A stretch of 64,000 nt of DNA, from contig NZ_SZYE01000001.1 of NCBI RefSeq assembly GCF_005239125.1, positions 1-64,000 on the forward strand. Direction: 5' to 3'. The DNA is from Cellulomonas hominis (GTDB taxonomy: Bacteria > Actinomycetota > Actinomycetes > Actinomycetales > Cellulomonadaceae). A model generated the notes under the pieces. That model saw nothing but the letters and a program-made list of their open reading frames with translations, was not told the origin of the DNA and searched no databases. Below, piece by piece: positions 9,911 through 18,288 of the stretch; within the stretch, counting starts at the first letter, position 1; each line of letters starts with the position of its first letter. The translations under genes and the position numbers were made by a program.

Positions 9911-9976
9911 GCCTGCCCGCATGGCGTTCCTCCGCCGCCCTGACACCGGCCTGCCCAGCATCGCGTTCCTGCGCCG
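9911..9976. repeat. Degenerate direct repeat of about 38 bp
   Basis: The unit GCCTGCCCGCATGGCGTTCC and the following TCCGCCG (9911-9937) recurs with changes at 9949-9976; a third, weaker copy may follow (about 9977-10015). Read on the minus strand, the repeats give a recurring RRRNAM peptide, but nothing else supports translation. Confidence 0.5.
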
Positions 9977-10333
9977 ACCTGCCGTTCGCCCATTCGGCAT
10001 CGCGTGCGCGCGACCGGTCTTCACCCCTACCGACTTGCCACCCACGCTGCTGCCCTCACGCGCGCGCTAAGCGGTGCCCCCGGGTCGCCGCGGTCGACAC
10101 TCCCGCCGGCCATAGAGGAACGCGACCCGCCGGCCGTCCCGGCCGGCCGAGGAGACCGCCCTTGACCGAACGACCGCGCGCTCCCCTCCCCCGCCGGCGG
10201 GCCCGCGTGCTCGCCCGGCGACCAGGCGTCGCCGGCTCCCGGGCGGCACCCCTGACCGGGAGCTGTCCCGCGTGGGACCGCGCGCCCGTCCCCCGCACGC
10301 CCTCGCCACCGCCCCCTGGCGTCGGCACGGCCT

Positions 10334-10407
10334 CGCCGAGATCGGTGCTTCGCGTCGAGATCGGTGGTCGCAACGACCGATCTCGGGACGAAGCGCCGAT
10401 CTCGGCG
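10334..10407. repeat. GAGATCGG nested-palindrome element, copy A
   Basis: Two GAGATCGG words (10338 and 10357 onward) face two CCGATCTC words (10377 and 10396 onward). The outer arms pair over about 19 bp (CGCCGAGATCGGTGCTTCG with its near-perfect complement) and the inner arms form a second hairpin with a GGTCG-CAA-CGACC tip. Three further copies lie at 26239, 33604 and 34810. Confidence 0.85.
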
Positions 10408-10576
10408 GACGAGCCGCGCCGGGCGCGCGGGGCGGGTGGCAGACGCGGTGAGACGCGTGGTCGGAGCCCTCCGCGCCCGCGCTTGGCAGCATCTCGATGT
10501 CCGCTCGGAATTCGCCGTCTCTTTACCGCGAAACGAGTTCGCACAGACCGCCTGAGAGGGCGGCCTCCGGAACGAC

Positions 10577-10608
10577 GAGAGGCCGGTCCCGTCCGGGACC
10601 GGCCTCTC
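10577..10608 (-). terminator. Terminator after jag
   Basis: A 14-bp perfect stem (GAGAGGCCGGTCCC with GGGACCGGCCTCTC, 4-nt loop) just beyond the jag stop closes the rpmH-to-jag operon. Confidence 0.8.
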
Positions 10609-10638
10609 GATGGCTCCTGTCGAAGCGCCTGCCGAGCC

Positions 10639-11151
10639 TCAGCTCGCCGGCTTCACGACCACGTAGCGCGACGGCTCCACGCCCTCGGAGTCGGAGGTCA
10701 TCCCGGCGGCCGCGACGGCGTCGTGCACGACCTTCCGCTCGAACGGGTTCATCGGCTCCAGCGACACCGCAGCGCCGGACGACCGCACCTCGGCGATCGC
10801 CTGCTCCGCCACCTCGACCAGCTCCGTCTTCCGGCCGGCCCGGTACCCGGCGATGTCCAGCATGAGCCGGCTGCGGTCGCCGGTCTTCGCCTGGACCGCG
10901 AGGCGGGTGAGCTCCTGCAGGGCGTCGAGCACCTCGCCGTCCTCGCCGACGAGCCGGCGGAGGGCGCGCTCGGTGCCCTCCTCCGCGACGATCTCGACGG
11001 CCGCACGGCCGTGGTCGACGTCGATGTCGATGTCCCCGTCCAGGTCGGCGATGTCGAGCAGCTCCTCGAGGTAGTCGGCCGCGATCTCGCCCTCCTCCTC
11101 GAGGCGGGTCACGGCGCCGGCCTCACCGGCTGCGTCGGTGGGAGTGGTCAT
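10639..11151 (-). CDS. jag: Jag/KhpB-family RNA-binding protein (KH-R3H)
   Basis: This small cytoplasmic RNA-binding protein is encoded next to yidC in most Gram-positive bacteria; with KhpA it affects cell elongation and division in firmicutes (known). The 170-aa protein has an acidic N-terminus, a KH-like domain with LIGEDGEVLDALQ-type loop (here RLVGEDGEVLDALQELT), and a C-terminal R3H domain with EPMNPFERKVVHDAV. It lies 51 bp after yidC and a strong terminator follows. Confidence 0.92.
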   Translation of the reverse strand: MTTPTDAAGEAGAVTRLEEEGEIAADYLEELLDIADLDGDIDIDVDHGRAAVEIVAEEGTERALRRLVGEDGEVLDALQELTRLAVQAKTGDRSRLMLDIAGYRAGRKTELVEVAEQAIAEVRSSGAAVSLEPMNPFERKVVHDAVAAAGMTSDSEGVEPSRYVVVKPAS

Positions 11152-11202
11152 GTGGGGCTCTCCTTGCTGGGAGGGTCGGGTCGCGCCGAGGGCGCGGAGG
11201 TC

Positions 11203-12522
11203 TCAGTCGTCGGTCGCGCTGCCGGACGGGGTGCCACCGGGCCGGCGCTGCGCCGCACCACCCGTGCCCTGGCCGGTGCCGCTCCGCTTCTTCTTGCCGG
11301 AGGTCGCCTGGCCCGAGCCCGCGCCGCCCGCGGGCCGGCTGCCCTGCCCGGATCCCGAGCCGGACGAGCCGGTCCCCGACGCCTTGGCCGCGCCGGCGCC
11401 GCCCTTGGCCGCAGCGCCCGCGCCCTTCGCCGTGCCCGCGCCACCCGTGGCCGCGGTGTCCCCGGCCCCGGAGGCGGCCTTCGCCGCACCACCGGACGCA
11501 GCAGCTGCGCCGGACGAGCTGCCGCCCGCCGCACCCGGCGTGCCCGCCGGACGCTTCTTCGCCCGCGCCTTGCCCACCGGCTGCTGCCGCTGGCCGCTGA
11601 CCGGCTTCTCCTCGATCGTGAGGGTGTCGGACTCCTCGATCGCGATCCCGCCGTGGTGCGCGGCCTTCTTCGCCTGGCGGGCCTTGAGCGCCTTCTCGGC
11701 CTGCGACCCGGGCGCCGGCATCCGGCGGATCGTGTAGAACTGCTGGCCCATCGACCACAGGTTGGTGGTCGTCCAGTAGATGAGGACACCGATCGGGAAG
11801 TTCACGCCGGAGAAGGCGAAGATCAGCGGGAAGACGTACATGAGCATCTTCTGCTGCTGCGCCATCGGGCCCTCGAGGGCGGCCGGTGGCATGTTCTTCA
11901 TCGTCAGCTGGCGCTGCGTGGTGAAGGTCGTGAGCGACATCGCGACGACGAGCAGGATCGTCACCCAGCGCACGTTCGCCGCGGCGTCGCCGAACTGGGC
12001 GGCGTTCATGAAGGTCGCCGACAGCGGCGCGCCGAAGATGCTGGCGCTCTCGGCCTGCGCGGCGAGCTCCTGGGTCAGCGGGCCGAGGTTCGGGCGCGGG
12101 TAGTCGCCGCTGGCGAGCTGCGGGAGCGAGTTCAGGACCCGGAACAGGGCGAAGAAGATCGGCGACTGCGCGAGGATCGGCAGGCACGAGGAGAACGGGT
12201 TGGTGCCGTGCTTGCGGTACAGCTCCATCGTCTCGCGGCTCATGGCCTCGCGGGACGCCGGGTCCGTCTTCCCCTTGTACTTCGCCTGGATCTTCTTCAT
12301 GTCCGGCGCGAGCATCTGCATGCCGCGGGACGCCTTGATCTGCTTGAAGAACAGCGGGATCAGGATGATCCGCATCACGATCACGAGGCCGACGATCGAG
12401 AAGCCCCACGCGGCGCCGCCGGCCGGGTCGAGACCCAGCCAGGTCAGCAGCGAGTGGAACTGCACCATGATCCAGGCGACCGCGACCATGATCGGGTACA
12501 GGATGTTGTCGAACCAGGACAT
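11203..12522 (-). CDS. yidC: Membrane protein insertase YidC
   Basis: YidC inserts and folds inner-membrane proteins, alone or with SecYEG. The 439-aa protein has the Gram-positive-type arrangement: an N-terminal membrane helix, the LVIVMRIILIPLFFKQIKASR helix with its conserved Arg, the cytoplasmic coiled region (APDMKKIQAKYKGK), and later helices including YVFPLIFAFSGVNFPIGVLIYW. About 150 residues at the end are low-complexity Gly/Ala/Ser/Lys and probably disordered, ending basic. It is transcribed with yidD upstream and jag downstream. Confidence 0.96.
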   Translation of the reverse strand: MSWFDNILYPIMVAVAWIMVQFHSLLTWLGLDPAGGAAWGFSIVGLVIVMRIILIPLFFKQIKASRGMQMLAPDMKKIQAKYKGKTDPASREAMSRETMELYRKHGTNPFSSCLPILAQSPIFFALFRVLNSLPQLASGDYPRPNLGPLTQELAAQAESASIFGAPLSATFMNAAQFGDAAANVRWVTILLVVAMSLTTFTTQRQLTMKNMPPAALEGPMAQQQKMLMYVFPLIFAFSGVNFPIGVLIYWTTTNLWSMGQQFYTIRRMPAPGSQAEKALKARQAKKAAHHGGIAIEESDTLTIEEKPVSGQRQQPVGKARAKKRPAGTPGAAGGSSSGAAAASGGAAKAASGAGDTAATGGAGTAKGAGAAAKGGAGAAKASGTGSSGSGSGQGSRPAGGAGSGQATSGKKKRSGTGQGTGGAAQRRPGGTPSGSATDD

Positions 12523-12541
12523 CGTGGACTTCTCCAGGTGG

Positions 12542-12859
12542 TCAGTGCGCGGAGGCGACCGCGTCGTGCGGGTGTCGACGGTGCGACCCCGCCGGTGGAA
12601 CGTCGTCGACGCCGCCCGGGTTCCACGGGTTGCAGCGCAGGATCCGCCAGACCGCCAGCCGCGTGCCCTTCACGACGCCGTGCCGCTCGAGGGCGATCAC
12701 GGCGTACGCGGAGCACGACGGGTAGAACCGGCAGGTCGGCGGGGTGAGCGGGGACAGGTAGCGCTGGTACCCGCGGATCAGGAGGACGAGCACGCGGCGG
12801 GGCAGCCGCACGACGGCACGCAGGGCGCGGGCCACGGCGCCCGCCCGGTCGGAGGTCAT
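12542..12859 (-). CDS. yidD: Membrane protein insertion efficiency factor YidD
   Basis: This 105-aa protein has the DUF37 signature [21 protein letters not shown] followed by [14 protein letters not shown] and [12 protein letters not shown]. Family members are membrane-associated by an amphipathic N-terminal helix and support YidC-dependent insertion (known in E. coli). Its start overlaps the rnpA stop by 4 bp and it lies 19 bp before yidC, so all three are one operon. Confidence 0.94.
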   Translation of the reverse strand: MTSDRAGAVARALRAVVRLPRRVLVLLIRGYQRYLSPLTPPTCRFYPSCSAYAVIALERHGVVKGTRLAVWRILRCNPWNPGGVDDVPPAGSHRRHPHDAVASAH

Positions 12860-13236
12860 CGGCCCGGACCCGCCGAGGCCCCGGCCCGTTCGGCACGGCG
12901 CCGGGACGCCGTGCGCAGCGCCCCGTCGAGGTCGCGCCCGAGCGTGGCGTAGTCGGCCCCTGCCGACGGGGCCAGCGCCCGGACCACGAGGTCGGCGTCC
13001 GGAGGCAGTGCCCCCAGTCGCTCGCCCGTCAGGGCCCGCAGCCGCCGCTTGACCCGGTTGCGGGTCACGGCGTTGCCCACGCCCTTGGACACGACGAAAC
13101 CGACCGCCGGACCAGGTCCGGGGTCGGTTCGCGTCACGAGGTGCACCACCAGCGTGCTCCGCCCGGCGCGCGCGCCGCCACGGACGGCCCGCTCGAAGTC
13201 GGCGGACCGGCGCATCCGGTGCGCGGCGGGCAGCAC
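12856..13236 (-). CDS. rnpA: Ribonuclease P protein component
   Basis: This is the basic protein subunit that helps the RNase P RNA bind and mature tRNA precursors. The 126-aa product starts [21 protein letters not shown], has the strand [23 protein letters not shown] containing the conserved RNR motif, and a C-terminal helix. I use GTG 13236; the frame stays open further upstream, but the added residues resemble no family member and would overlap rpmH. rpmH lies 13 bp upstream. Confidence 0.93.
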   Translation of the reverse strand: MLPAAHRMRRSADFERAVRGGARAGRSTLVVHLVTRTDPGPGPAVGFVVSKGVGNAVTRNRVKRRLRALTGERLGALPPDADLVVRALAPSAGADYATLGRDLDGALRTASRRRAERAGASAGPGR

Positions 13237-13249
13237 CGCGTCGGGTGGG

Positions 13250-13387
13250 TCAGGCCGACAGCTCGGCGCGACCCTTGCGCCGACGGGCGGCGAGGATCGC
13301 GCGGCCGGCACGCGTCCGCATGCGCAGACGGAAGCCGTGCGTCTTGGCGCGACGCCGGTTGTTCGGCTGGAAGGTCCGCTTGCTCAC
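13250..13387 (-). CDS. rpmH: 50S ribosomal protein L34
   Basis: A complete 45-aa L34, nearly all basic: [20 protein letters not shown] and then [20 protein letters not shown]. The GTG start at 13387 matches the family N-terminus. It is the first gene of the leftward operon and is divergent from dnaA, the classical arrangement at bacterial origins. Confidence 0.97.
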   Translation of the reverse strand: MSKRTFQPNNRRRAKTHGFRLRMRTRAGRAILAARRRKGRAELSA

Positions 13388-13839
13388 GATGGTCTCCAAG
13401 TACTTCGGTACATCGGCCGACGTCCGGCCAGGTCTGCTGTGCCCGTGCTCGACTGCTCCGGTACCCACGTCATCGACGCGGCCGACGTCAGGGCACGCCA
13501 GCAGGAGCCATCTCAAGGCTGGTCAACGTTACGTCGCCCGCGCTCATGGGTCAAACCGCGAGGCCCGGGCCGCGGGGCGGATCGCCCCGGCCCCCTCCCG
13601 CGTGGTCCCGGCGACGATTAGCATCGTCCACCGACGCGTCCCGCAGCAACCCGGTCCCCACCCCGTGGACAGAGCCGGCCAAGCCTGTGGACGACGCCGC
13701 ACCGGACGACCGGACACGCCACGGCGAGCCCGAGATCCTGCGCGATCCACCGTCGCGCACAGGTGTGGACAAGTCTGTGGACACGTCACCGCGGCGTGCG
13801 ACACTCGACCACGCGACTCACGACGGCAGCGAGGTACAG
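13388..13839. promoter_or_regulatory. rpmH-dnaA divergent regulatory region with DnaA boxes
   Basis: 452 bp of non-coding DNA must hold the promoters of rpmH (left) and dnaA (right). DnaA-box-like words near the dnaA end are CGTGGACAG (13664-13672), TGTGGACGA (13686-13694), TGTGGACAA (13764-13772, exact complement of TTGTCCACA) and TGTGGACAC (13776-13784). They suggest autoregulation of dnaA and/or an origin contribution. Confidence 0.75.
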
Positions 13840-15321
13840 GTGTCAGGACAGGACGATCAGCTCACGCAGGTCTGGTCGGCCGCGATGGCGCAGCTCGAGG
13901 TGAGCCCCGACATCACGCCCCGCCAGCTCGCCTTCGTGCGGCTGGCCAAGCCGCTCGGCCTGCTCGACGGCACGATGCTCCTCGCGGTCGGCAACGACCT
14001 CACCAAGGACTACCTGGAGACCCGGGTCCGCCAGGAGGTGTCCGACGCCCTGGCCGCCGCGCTCGGCCGGGAGGCACGGTTCGCCATCACGGTGGACCCC
14101 TCGATCGACACCGACGCCCCCGGTCTCGCGACCGCACCGCCCGCGCGCGGCCCGGAGTCCGGCCCGACGCCGGTCGTCGCGCACGCCGCCACCGGGCACC
14201 CCAGCACCGGCGAGGCCGCGCAGGTCGAGCCGGCCCGCGCCGAGCCGTTCCGCCGCGAGCCCGCCGGGCCCACCCCGAGCGCCGAGCCGGCGCGGCTGAA
14301 CCCGAAGTACCTGTTCGAGACGTTCGTCATCGGCTCGTCCAACCGGTTCGCGCACGCCGCGGCGGTCGCCGTGGCCGAGGCGCCGGCGAAGGCCTACAAC
14401 CCGCTGTTCATCTACGGCGACTCCGGGCTGGGCAAGACCCACCTGCTGCACGCGATCGGGCACTACGCCCGGAACCTGTACCCCTCGGTGCGCGTGCGCT
14501 ACGTGAACTCCGAGGAGTTCACCAACGACTTCATCAACTCCATCTCGGAGGGCAAGGCTGGCGCCTTCCAGCGCCGCTACCGCGAGGTGGACGTGCTCCT
14601 CATCGACGACATCCAGTTCCTGCAGGGCAAGGAGCAGACGATGGAGGAGTTCTTCCACACGTTCAACACCCTGCACAACGCGAACAAGCAGATCGTCCTG
14701 ACGTCCGACCTGCCGCCCAAGCAGCTCAACGGGTTCGAGGACCGGATGCGCTCCCGGTTCGAGTGGGGCCTGATCACCGACGTGCAGCCGCCGGACCTCG
14801 AGACCCGCATCGCGATCCTGCGGAAGAAGTCGGCCAACGACAAGCTCCAGGCGCCGGACGACGTGCACGAGTACATCGCGTCGAAGATCTCGACGAACAT
14901 CCGCGAGCTCGAGGGCGCGCTGATCCGGGTCACCGCGTTCGCCAACCTCAACCGGCAGCAGGTCGACCTGTCGCTCGCCGAGATCGTCCTCAAGGACCTG
15001 ATCACCGACGAGGACCAGGCGGACATCACCGCGACCGCCGTCATCGGGCAGACCGCCGCCTACTTCGGCCTCACCATCGAGGACCTGTGCGGCTCGTCGC
15101 GGTCCCGCGTGCTGGTCACGGCGCGGCAGATCGCCATGTACCTGTGCCGCGAGCTCACCGATCTGTCGCTGCCGAAGATCGGCCAGGCGTTCGGCGGGCG
15201 GGACCACACCACCGTCATGCACGCGAACCGCAAGATCCGCGAGCTGATGGCCGAGCGGCGGTCGATCTTCAACCAGGTCACCGAGCTCACGAACCGCATC
15301 AAGCAGGAGAGCCGCGGCTGA
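13840..15321 (+). CDS. dnaA: Chromosomal replication initiator DnaA
   Basis: DnaA is the AAA+ initiator that binds DnaA boxes and melts the origin. The 493-aa protein has domain I (QVWSAAMAQLEVSPDITPRQ), a Pro/Ala-rich domain II of about 70 residues, domain III with GDSGLGKTH (Walker A) and VLLIDDIQFLQGKE (Walker B), and domain IV with the DNA-binding signature GGRDHTTVMHA. GTG 13840 is chosen because domain I begins there; the open frame extends upstream into the DnaA-box region without family-like sequence. Only a weak GAGG precedes the start. Confidence 0.97.
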   Translation: MSGQDDQLTQVWSAAMAQLEVSPDITPRQLAFVRLAKPLGLLDGTMLLAVGNDLTKDYLETRVRQEVSDALAAALGREARFAITVDPSIDTDAPGLATAPPARGPESGPTPVVAHAATGHPSTGEAAQVEPARAEPFRREPAGPTPSAEPARLNPKYLFETFVIGSSNRFAHAAAVAVAEAPAKAYNPLFIYGDSGLGKTHLLHAIGHYARNLYPSVRVRYVNSEEFTNDFINSISEGKAGAFQRRYREVDVLLIDDIQFLQGKEQTMEEFFHTFNTLHNANKQIVLTSDLPPKQLNGFEDRMRSRFEWGLITDVQPPDLETRIAILRKKSANDKLQAPDDVHEYIASKISTNIRELEGALIRVTAFANLNRQQVDLSLAEIVLKDLITDEDQADITATAVIGQTAAYFGLTIEDLCGSSRSRVLVTARQIAMYLCRELTDLSLPKIGQAFGGRDHTTVMHANRKIRELMAERRSIFNQVTELTNRIKQESRG

Positions 15322-16051
15322 CCGGCCGCGGCGCCCTCAGCGCCCGAGCAGCACCCCGACGACCCGCCCCGGCACCCGCCGGCGGCGGGTCGTCGCGTTC
15401 TCGTGCCCGCAGGGCGCAGGATTCAGGCCTGGGACGAATGTGCACACCTGTGGACACGCCTGTGGAAACCGGTGGATGACCCCCTGCATTCGTGTGGACG
15501 GATCCTGCGGTCACGGTGGACGGAGAAGGACGCCTGGAGCACTGTCCACGTCCGACCGCGTCGTCCCCAACCGGTCCACAGGCACCGTGCACACGCCCCT
15601 CACGACCCTGACCAGCGCGAACACCAGCAATCCCCAGAGTGCACAGAAGCGACGATGACGACGACTGATCCCTAGGAAGAAGATCCACAGCCCGTCAATG
15701 CTCTGCCGGGCCGACCGGCGACCGACCGGCAGCGCTCCCGGCATGTCGGGAGACGAGCGCCAGGACGGACCGACCTGTGCACGAGTCGTGAGGTCCCGAA
15801 ACGTTCGCCCAGCGCCCTCGTACGGGCGCCGGGCGCTGCCGCCGCACCGACCGGCGCCGCCGGGCCCGCTTCTGGTGCCGTCCTGACGCACGTTCCGAGC
15901 CCTCCACCGGTGTCCACAGGCCACCCCGGGTTCGGTACCGCACCCCTGGTCACTCGCGTAGTGTTCGGGGCGACCCCTGCCCTCCACCGGCCGGGGTCGT
16001 TCAGCACCGCGCACGGGATCCCCGCGATCCCCCAGACCGAGAGGGTGGGGC
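15322..16051. other. Chromosomal replication origin (oriC) between dnaA and dnaN
   Basis: This 730-bp intergenic region has DnaA-box-like words on both strands: TGTGGACAC (15449), TGTGGAAAC (15461), TGTGGACGG (15493), CTGTCCACG (15542), CGGTCCACA (15572), AGATCCACA (15681) and GTGTCCACA (15910). The stretch around 15640-15690 is locally less GC-rich and could be the unwinding zone. The dnaA-dnaN location and box clustering are typical for actinobacterial oriC (established); the exact melting site is inference. No gene is visible inside. Confidence 0.88.
15357..15395 (+). terminator. Terminator after dnaA
   Basis: A 12-bp perfect stem (CGACGACCCGCC with GGCGGGTCGTCG) 36 bp after the dnaA stop would keep dnaA transcription out of the DnaA-box part of oriC. 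Confidence 0.7.
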
Positions 16052-17182
16052 ATGAAGTTCCGCGTCGAACGTGACGTCCTCGCAGAAGCCGTCACGTGGA
16101 TCGCTCGCAGCCTGCCCACCCGTCCGCCGGTCCCGGTGCTGGCCGGTGTCCGCATCGAGGCCGAGGCCGACGGCACGCTCCGCCTGGCCTCCTTCGACTA
16201 CGAGGTGTCGGCGCGCTCCGAGATCCCCGCGGACGTGAGCGAGCCCGGCACGGTCCTGGTGTCCGGCCGGCTGCTCGCGGAGATCTCCCGCGCCCTGCCG
16301 AACAAGCCGGTCGACGTGCAGCTCGACGGCACCAAGGTCTCCGTCACCTGCGGCGCGAGCCGGTTCACCCTGCTCACCATGCCGGTCGAGGACTACCCCC
16401 AGCTGCCCGCGATGCCGGCGCTGACCGGCACGGTCGACGGCGACGAGCTCACCCGCGCGGTCGCCCAGGTCACCGTCGCCGCGAGCCGCGACGACACCCT
16501 CCCCCTGCTCACCGGCGTCCGGGTCGAGATCGAGGGCGAGAAGGTCACGCTCCTCGCCACCGACCGCTACCGGCTGGCGCTGCGCGAGCTCACCTGGCAC
16601 CCGGCCGACCCGGGCGTCTCCGAGGTCGCGCTGGTGCGCGCCCGCACCCTGTCCGACGCCGCGAAGTCGCTCGGCGCCTCCGGCTCGGTCAACGTCGGCC
16701 TCGCCGCGGGCCAGGGCGTCGACCTGATCGGTTTCGAGGCCGGCGGCCGGCACACCACGTCGCTGCTGGTCGACGGCGACTACCCGGCCGTGCGCCGGCT
16801 GTTCCCCGACGAGTCGCCGATCCACGCCGTGGTGAACACCCAGCTCCTGGCGGACGCCGCCAAGCGCGTCGCGCTCGTCGCCGAGCGGAACACCCCGATC
16901 CGGCTGACCTTCACCGACGGCCAGGTCGTCCTCGACGCGGGCCAGGGCGACGACGCGCAGGCGTCCGAGGCGCTGGAGGCCACGCTCGTCGGCGAGGACA
17001 TCGCCGTGGCGTTCAACCCGCAGTTCCTGCTCGACGGCCTGGGCGCCCTGACCACGTCGTTCGTGCGGCTGTCGTTCACGCACCCGAACAAGCCGGTCGA
17101 GTTCACCGGCCAGGAGTCGCTCGAGGGCGAGGACCTCAAGGAGTACCGCTACCTGCTGGTCCCCATCCGCTTCGCGTCCTGA
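16052..17182 (+). CDS. dnaN: DNA polymerase III sliding clamp, beta subunit
   Basis: The beta clamp encircles DNA and tethers polymerase III and other partners. The 376-aa length and three repeated clamp domains are typical: N-terminal MKFRVERDVLAEAVTWIARS, middle LLTGVRVEIEGEKVTLLATD, C-terminal ending YRYLLVPIRFA. Start ATG 16052 is preceded by GAGAGGGTGGGG. It lies directly right of oriC. The hairpin at 17188-17214 follows the stop. Confidence 0.97.
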   Translation: MKFRVERDVLAEAVTWIARSLPTRPPVPVLAGVRIEAEADGTLRLASFDYEVSARSEIPADVSEPGTVLVSGRLLAEISRALPNKPVDVQLDGTKVSVTCGASRFTLLTMPVEDYPQLPAMPALTGTVDGDELTRAVAQVTVAASRDDTLPLLTGVRVEIEGEKVTLLATDRYRLALRELTWHPADPGVSEVALVRARTLSDAAKSLGASGSVNVGLAAGQGVDLIGFEAGGRHTTSLLVDGDYPAVRRLFPDESPIHAVVNTQLLADAAKRVALVAERNTPIRLTFTDGQVVLDAGQGDDAQASEALEATLVGEDIAVAFNPQFLLDGLGALTTSFVRLSFTHPNKPVEFTGQESLEGEDLKEYRYLLVPIRFAS

Positions 17183-17187
17183 GCACG

Positions 17188-17214
17188 GGCGCACCGGCCC
17201 GGAGCCGGTGCGCC
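17188..17214 (+). terminator. Terminator after dnaN
   Basis: An 11-bp perfect stem (GGCGCACCGGC with GCCGGTGCGCC, 5-nt loop) directly after the dnaN stop. Confidence 0.7.
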
Positions 17215-17345
17215 ACCGGGTGTGACCTGCGAGACGAGCCCACCGGTCGTCAGCACCCACGTCGCCGCAGGAGAATGGCGGGCGACAAGGACGCCGCGGG
17301 ACGCGAAGCCGTCCCGGCGGCGGTCGGGCGAGGAGAGGTGGAGCG

Positions 17346-18278
17346 ATGCGGATCGGCCTGGTGGGTCTGGGCAGGATGGGCGCGAACATGCGCGACCGGA
17401 TGCGGAACGCGGGGATCGAGGTCACCGGCTACGACCGGAACCCGGACGTCTCCGACGTCGCGTCGCTGGCCGAGCTCGTCGAGGCGCTGCCCGCCGGTGA
17501 GCGCGTCGTGTGGGTCATGGTGCCGGCCGGCGCCGTCACCCACTCCGTGATCGAGGAGCTGGGCGGCCTGCTGTCCGAGGGCGACCTGGTCATCGACGGC
17601 GGCAACTCGTACTTCGGGGACGACAAGGGCCACGCCGAGCAGCTCGGCGCCAAGGGCGTCCACTTCGTCGACGTCGGCGTCTCGGGCGGCGTGTGGGGCC
17701 TGGCGAACGGCTACGGCCTGATGGTCGGCGGCGACGCCGCGCAGGTCGAGCGCGTCATGCCCGTCTTCGACGCGCTGCGCCCCGAGGGCCCGCGCGAGGA
17801 GGGCTTCGTGCACGCCGGCGCCGTCGGCGCGGGCCACTACGCGAAGATGGTGCACAACGGCATCGAGTACGGCCTGATGCAGGCGTACGCCGAGGGCTAC
17901 GAGCTGCTGGCCGCCAAGGACATCGTCACCGACGTCGCCGGGACCATGAAGGCCTGGCAGCGCGGCACCGTCGTCCGCTCCTGGCTGCTCGAGCTCCTGG
18001 TCAAGGCGCTCGAGGAGGACCAGCAGTTCGAGGCGATCGACGACTGGGTCGCGGACTCGGGCGAGGGCCGGTGGACCGTGGACGAGGCGATCGAGGCCGC
18101 GGTGCCGCTGCCCGTCATCACGGCCGCGCTGTTCGCCCGGTTCCAGTCCCGCCAGGAGCAGTCCCCCGCCATGAAGGCGGTCGCGGCGCTGCGCCAGCAG
18201 TTCGGCGGGCACGCGGTGAAGGCCGCGGGCGCCCCCATCTCCGGCGACGCCCCGTCGGGCGTGCGCTCGGAGGGCTGA
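17346..18278 (+). CDS. gnd: 6-phosphogluconate dehydrogenase (decarboxylating), short form
   Basis: The enzyme oxidatively decarboxylates 6-phosphogluconate to ribulose-5-phosphate in the pentose phosphate pathway. The 310-aa protein has the Rossmann [23 protein letters not shown], the substrate loop [18 protein letters not shown] and the catalytic-helix [22 protein letters not shown]. It belongs to the short class (about 300 aa) rather than the 470-aa class. The gene between dnaN and recF is a regular actinobacterial arrangement. An AGGAGAGG precedes the ATG. Confidence 0.94.
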   Translation: MRIGLVGLGRMGANMRDRMRNAGIEVTGYDRNPDVSDVASLAELVEALPAGERVVWVMVPAGAVTHSVIEELGGLLSEGDLVIDGGNSYFGDDKGHAEQLGAKGVHFVDVGVSGGVWGLANGYGLMVGGDAAQVERVMPVFDALRPEGPREEGFVHAGAVGAGHYAKMVHNGIEYGLMQAYAEGYELLAAKDIVTDVAGTMKAWQRGTVVRSWLLELLVKALEEDQQFEAIDDWVADSGEGRWTVDEAIEAAVPLPVITAALFARFQSRQEQSPAMKAVAALRQQFGGHAVKAAGAPISGDAPSGVRSEG

Positions 18279-18288
18279 CGCCCCGCCG

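Larger units (their letters stand above)
8121..10576. other. Gene-free centromere-like region between rsmG and jag
   Basis: About 2.45 kb without a gene I can support. Every long reading frame here is Arg/Pro/Ala-rich in all six frames, has no recognisable domain, and no frame stands out as coding. Six parS-like palindromes lie in 8246-9389. The remainder holds a 36-bp tandem repeat (8583-8640), degenerate repeats of about 38 bp (9911-9976) and one copy of the GAGATCGG palindrome element (10334-10407). Origin-proximal centromere function is inferred from the parS cluster and the adjacent parAB genes. Confidence 0.7.

Noticed and set aside
8583-9976. A possible CRISPR array in the repeat-bearing gene-free region
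   Set aside because: Only two or three degenerate units of each repeat, no regular spacers, and no cas genes anywhere in the window.
9865-12747. A 960-codon plus-strand frame crossing jag, yidC and yidD
   Set aside because: It is antisense to three clear genes and starts in the gene-free region; its composition is typical of a shadow frame.
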